In this document: in pieces, positions 6,826 through 8,967 of the stretch
Layout: every line of letters starts with the position of its first letter
How positions within the stretch are numbered: the stretch's first letter is position 1
NCBI GenBank assembly: GCA_015904045.1
Contig: JABMDG010000060.1
Span: 1-8,967, forward strand
DNA: 8,967 nt
DNA from: Nitrospira sp.
GTDB taxonomy: Bacteria > Nitrospirota > Nitrospiria > Nitrospirales > Nitrospiraceae
Direction of reading: 5' to 3'
The notes under the pieces: generated by a model
Told to the model about the DNA's origin: nothing
Database searches by the model: none
What the model saw: the letters and a program-made list of their open reading frames with translations, nothing else
Made by a program: the position numbers and the translations under genes

Positions 6826-8967
6826 ATTTGATGGATGCGTTCTACCGTACCAGCCCGGCCTGCCGCAAGACAAGTCTTTCGCCTCCGCCCCCACAAACGA
6901 ACGGGGGAACCCGGCCCTCACTCGCCGGATTCCCCCGTCCCGTGTACCCGTGTCTCCGATCGCCCTTAGTCGGCCTTCAGCGACACCCAACAGCGGAGTC
7001 GAGGGTGTTTCCCCGGCTTTGACGCAGCTGAAGATTTCCGGAATTTCACAGCCTTTTTCTACCCGCCATGCAGTCGGCTCGGATCGGTAGTTCACCGCCG
7101 TGATGCCGGCTACCTGTTGAATGTAGGGCATGAAGCTCACACCCACGATGTTATCTTCGTCCTGGAACATCAGGGAGAAATCTCTATAGTTCTTCCTGTT
7201 TTCATTGCCGGGAACCGTCCGATCAACGATGACATCGGCTCGCCAGCTGCTCTTCATCGTAACATCGTCACCGGACACTGGATCGCGATACCGCGAACCC
7301 TTCGGCCCGATGATGACCGATCCAAACAGACCGTTTCTCGGATTCTCAACCACGTTCCCCCAATCCTGAATGAGGGCGGCCAGTTCTCCGTATTCCGGAT
7401 GGGCATAGTAAGTGTAGGTCTTGCTCTGCCCCGGGCCGATTGTTTGATCGCCTGAGTTATTGCCGACATTGGCGCCGAACGAATCTTTTGGATCGAACGC
7501 CATCATGTCGACATGGAAACCGGCGCGCTCTTTCGCCATCTCGTTCTTCAAATTGATCTTCAGGCAATCACCGACGTTCACGTGCAGCGTCAGCGGGCTT
7601 GGCTTGAGTTCACCAGCCTTGACACGCCCACGATCCCCTTCGAGCACATACATCTTGCCCTGCTCGTTACCGAAGACCATCTTCCGTTCAAGGTCCACTT
7701 CCATCACACCAGGCGCTCCGTCATGGTACCGGATCTGCTGGTCAACCGCCGACACATTGAAGGACTTCACCGGCGCATCAGCCGGGCAAACAGAAGGAGC
7801 AGACTTCTGAATCTGCTCGCGGCTCGGCAAGGGCTTCAAATCGCCCTGCAATTCGTCGAACACTCTGAAGATTCCCCAACTACCTTCGGCAAAATGCGAT
7901 GCACGACCGCTATGGTAGAGGTAATCTCCTGACTGTTTTTGCGGACCACCAGCCGCCGGAATCGCTGGATCATAACGCTCTCCAATTACCAGATGGATCG
8001 TGCTCCTCGGCATGGCGGTCGTCCCGTACCGTTCCATCGGGAACCAGTGGCCGGTCACATGCCACGTATGCACTTCGTTGGCTGAACCAACCAAGGCGCG
8101 CACGACAATAGGATCGCCGAGGTAGGCCCGCAGCAATGGAGTACCGGGATCACCGTGAATGCCGGACACGAACAACTTCGACGGATCGGGGTTGTTCATC
8201 AACCGCACGCTCAACGGTTCGACCCGCATGCCATACCCGCTGCCGGTCGTCGCTTCACCGCCATTGAGGAACCACATCGGCGACTTGTTGATCTTTTCGG
8301 GGAACTGATGCGACGGTGGCCCATCCACAGTGGTCGCTCCGATCCTCGCTTGAGGATTATCGGTCGTAATCAGCTCCGCTGTTCGAGCATTGCTGTCCAT
8401 GATATGCATCATGACTTCTCGGAAACTGCCACGGATATGGGCCGACACCGGCTCCAGCGTATGGATGTCCGCGATGGGACCGCTGCGGATTTCTTTGCCG
8501 GTAACCGGGTCATGGTAGGTCGACCGCGGCGGCTCGGTAATGAACGCAGAGAACAATCCATGGCCCCATGTATCCGTGCCAAACACATGGTCATGCCAGT
8601 AGACGGTCCCCAAATCCGCATCCACATACCAGCGCTCACGGATGAACTCTACGCTGGCGATATCGTCCTTCTTATGCCCATACTTCAGCGGCGCATCGAA
8701 GGTGATGGTCTTCCCGTTGATGGTCTTGATCCGGGCCACCTCAAAGAACTTCGGATCGTCCATACCAACGCCCAGCTCCGTGTTGACGTGGAACTTAGAC
8801 GTATCCGCTACGGTGATGCTGCGCGAACCCGCCTTCGTGTCCGCCGTCAACACCGTATTCCCGGGCAAGGGCATCCCCTTCTCCGGCTGCGGATCCTTCA
8901 GCATGGTGAATGCCCGCAACGACATGTCGTAGGAGAATCCGATCGTCGGCCCATCAGATGCGCTGGT
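6202..8967 (-). CDS. Truncated second MofA/OmpB-like multicopper oxidase, frame open into the next gene (5' end outside window)
   Basis: The frame is already inside the oxidase at 8967, equivalent to residue 793 of the full copy, and matches it for 660 codons to 6988 without an indel. I count about 43 amino-acid differences (about 93% identity). The trinuclear motif WHDH (W codon at 8598) is kept, and the module 2 Cys motif is likewise lost (YHSGRASH). Homology stops after TPLL at 6988, where domain 6 should start, so at least 113 C-terminal residues are missing. The frame then stays open through about 54 codons of arginine- and glycine-rich translation, including a terminator-like hairpin, and continues in frame into the LolA-like gene, ending at TGA 6202-6204. 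Gene callers will probably report one long fusion. I read it as a decayed oxidase (real part 6988-8967) accidentally joined to an independent secreted gene. A true fusion or an assembly chimera is possible. Whether the missing N-terminal half exists cannot be seen. Confidence 0.8.
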   Translation of the reverse strand, partial: TSASDGPTIGFSYDMSLRAFTMLKDPQPEKGMPLPGNTVLTADTKAGSRSITVADTSKFHVNTELGVGMDDPKFFEVARIKTINGKTITFDAPLKYGHKKDDIASVEFIRERWYVDADLGTVYWHDHVFGTDTWGHGLFSAFITEPPRSTYHDPVTGKEIRSGPIADIHTLEPVSAHIRGSFREVMMHIMDSNARTAELITTDNPQARIGATTVDGPPSHQFPEKINKSPMWFLNGGEATTGSGYGMRVEPLSVRLMNNPDPSKLFVSGIHGDPGTPLLRAYLGDPIVVRALVGSANEVHTWHVTGHWFPMERYGTTAMPRSTIHLVIGERYDPAIPAAGGPQKQSGDYLYHSGRASHFAEGSWGIFRVFDELQGDLKPLPSREQIQKSAPSVCPADAPVKSFNVSAVDQQIRYHDGAPGVMEVDLERKMVFGNEQGKMYVLEGDRGRVKAGELKPSPLTLHVNVGDCLKINLKNEMAKERAGFHVDMMAFDPKDSFGANVGNNSGDQTIGPGQSKTYTYYAHPEYGELAALIQDWGNVVENPRNGLFGSVIIGPKGSRYRDPVSGDDVTMKSSWRADVIVDRTVPGNENRKNYRDFSLMFQDEDNIVGVSFMPYIQQVAGITAVNYRSEPTAWRVEKGCEIPEIFSCVKAGETPSTPLLGVAEGRLRAIGDTGTRDGGIRRVRAGFPRSFVGAEAKDLSCGRPGWYGRTHPSNMWQRGVIGLSVWVASISIGGLTHQASALDFSAERVVKSGKSVVTAHVNAKDDRWRFEFTQPQGGASIIIVRMDHGTSWLILSKRRQYLEVPIMKHHRLVVSEVMEGEISREFVGEETLNGYPTELFEVTVKEDGDTRQYYRWVTKARRFPLKTVSKQGEWSEEFRRVIFTEQSPFLFELPRRLDPANPPATLQPTSNEGQELKEGRQ
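6901..6938 (-). terminator. Strong terminator-like hairpin between truncated oxidase and LolA-like gene
   Basis: Read on the minus strand, ACGGGGGAATCCGGC and GCCGGGTTCCCCCGT form 15 pairs (one G-U wobble) around the loop GAGTGAGG, followed by TCGTTTGTGG, a poor U-tract. It lies about 30 bases after a TAA (6966-6968) in a different frame from the oxidase, as if it were the natural end of another gene. It is inside the open frame that joins the truncated oxidase to the LolA-like gene, which argues against a functional protein fusion. Confidence 0.65.
6988..8967 (-). repeat. Direct repeat, copy 2 (truncated oxidase)
   Basis: This is the partner of the segment at 341-2320, in the same orientation. 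Its low-coordinate border at 6988 is a sharp loss of homology. Its high-coordinate border is the window edge, so the duplication probably extends further. Confidence 0.9.

Noticed and set aside
6834..6890. Possible promoter for the LolA-like gene (TTGTCT, 18 bases, TACGGT)
   Set aside because: The match to consensus is too weak to list as a feature, although some promoter is expected after the hairpin at 6901-6938.
1..8967. tRNA, rRNA, CRISPR array, insertion sequence or transposase
   Set aside because: I looked and saw none. The only large repeat is the oxidase duplication, and no transposase-like frame or terminal inverted repeats flank it.

Overview
All supportable genes lie on the minus strand. 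The window carries a five-gene extracytoplasmic metal-protein cluster built around giant six-domain multicopper oxidases of the MofA/OmpB type (Leptothrix MofA and Geobacter OmpB are the relatives I recall by size and motif style). The moderately high GC content, the giant oxidase, a SmbP-like metal-binding protein and a plastocyanin-motif protein of a type I associate with Nitrospira suggest a Gram-negative chemolithotroph, perhaps Nitrospirota. No ribosomal or housekeeping gene is present to confirm this.

Layout in the direction of transcription (high to low coordinates): (1) 8967-6988 is the middle and C-terminal part of a second multicopper oxidase copy. It enters from outside the window and loses homology abruptly where its last cupredoxin domain should begin. 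(2) About 160 bases follow, holding a strong terminator-like hairpin (6901-6938) yet no stop codon in the oxidase frame, so that frame runs on into the next gene. (3) 6825-6202 encodes a secreted LolA/DUF4412-like protein with its own signal peptide. (4) 6205-5432, overlapping the previous gene by ATGA, encodes a secreted protein with a CxxHxxM type-1 copper motif and a carboxypeptidase-regulatory-like domain. (5) 5424-5014 encodes a small His/Met-rich SmbP-like protein. (6) 5013-4697 is intergenic, with two inverted repeats, a good extended -10 promoter and a structured leader of about 160 nt. (7) 4696-1 is a nearly complete multicopper oxidase (at least 1565 residues) that runs off the low edge of the window.

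The two oxidase copies align over 660 codons without an indel. They are about 93% identical in protein but differ clearly at synonymous sites, so both were long maintained and copy 2 was probably truncated recently. In copy 1 the copper ligands occur in permuted order: the type-1 site and half of the trinuclear cluster lie in domain 2, and the other half in domain 3. The likely picture is a periplasmic or outer-membrane metal oxidation or copper-handling system, with the oxidase as catalyst, the CxxHxxM protein as a possible electron-transfer partner and the SmbP-like protein as a metal buffer. The substrate (Mn, Fe, Cu or other) cannot be read from the sequence.
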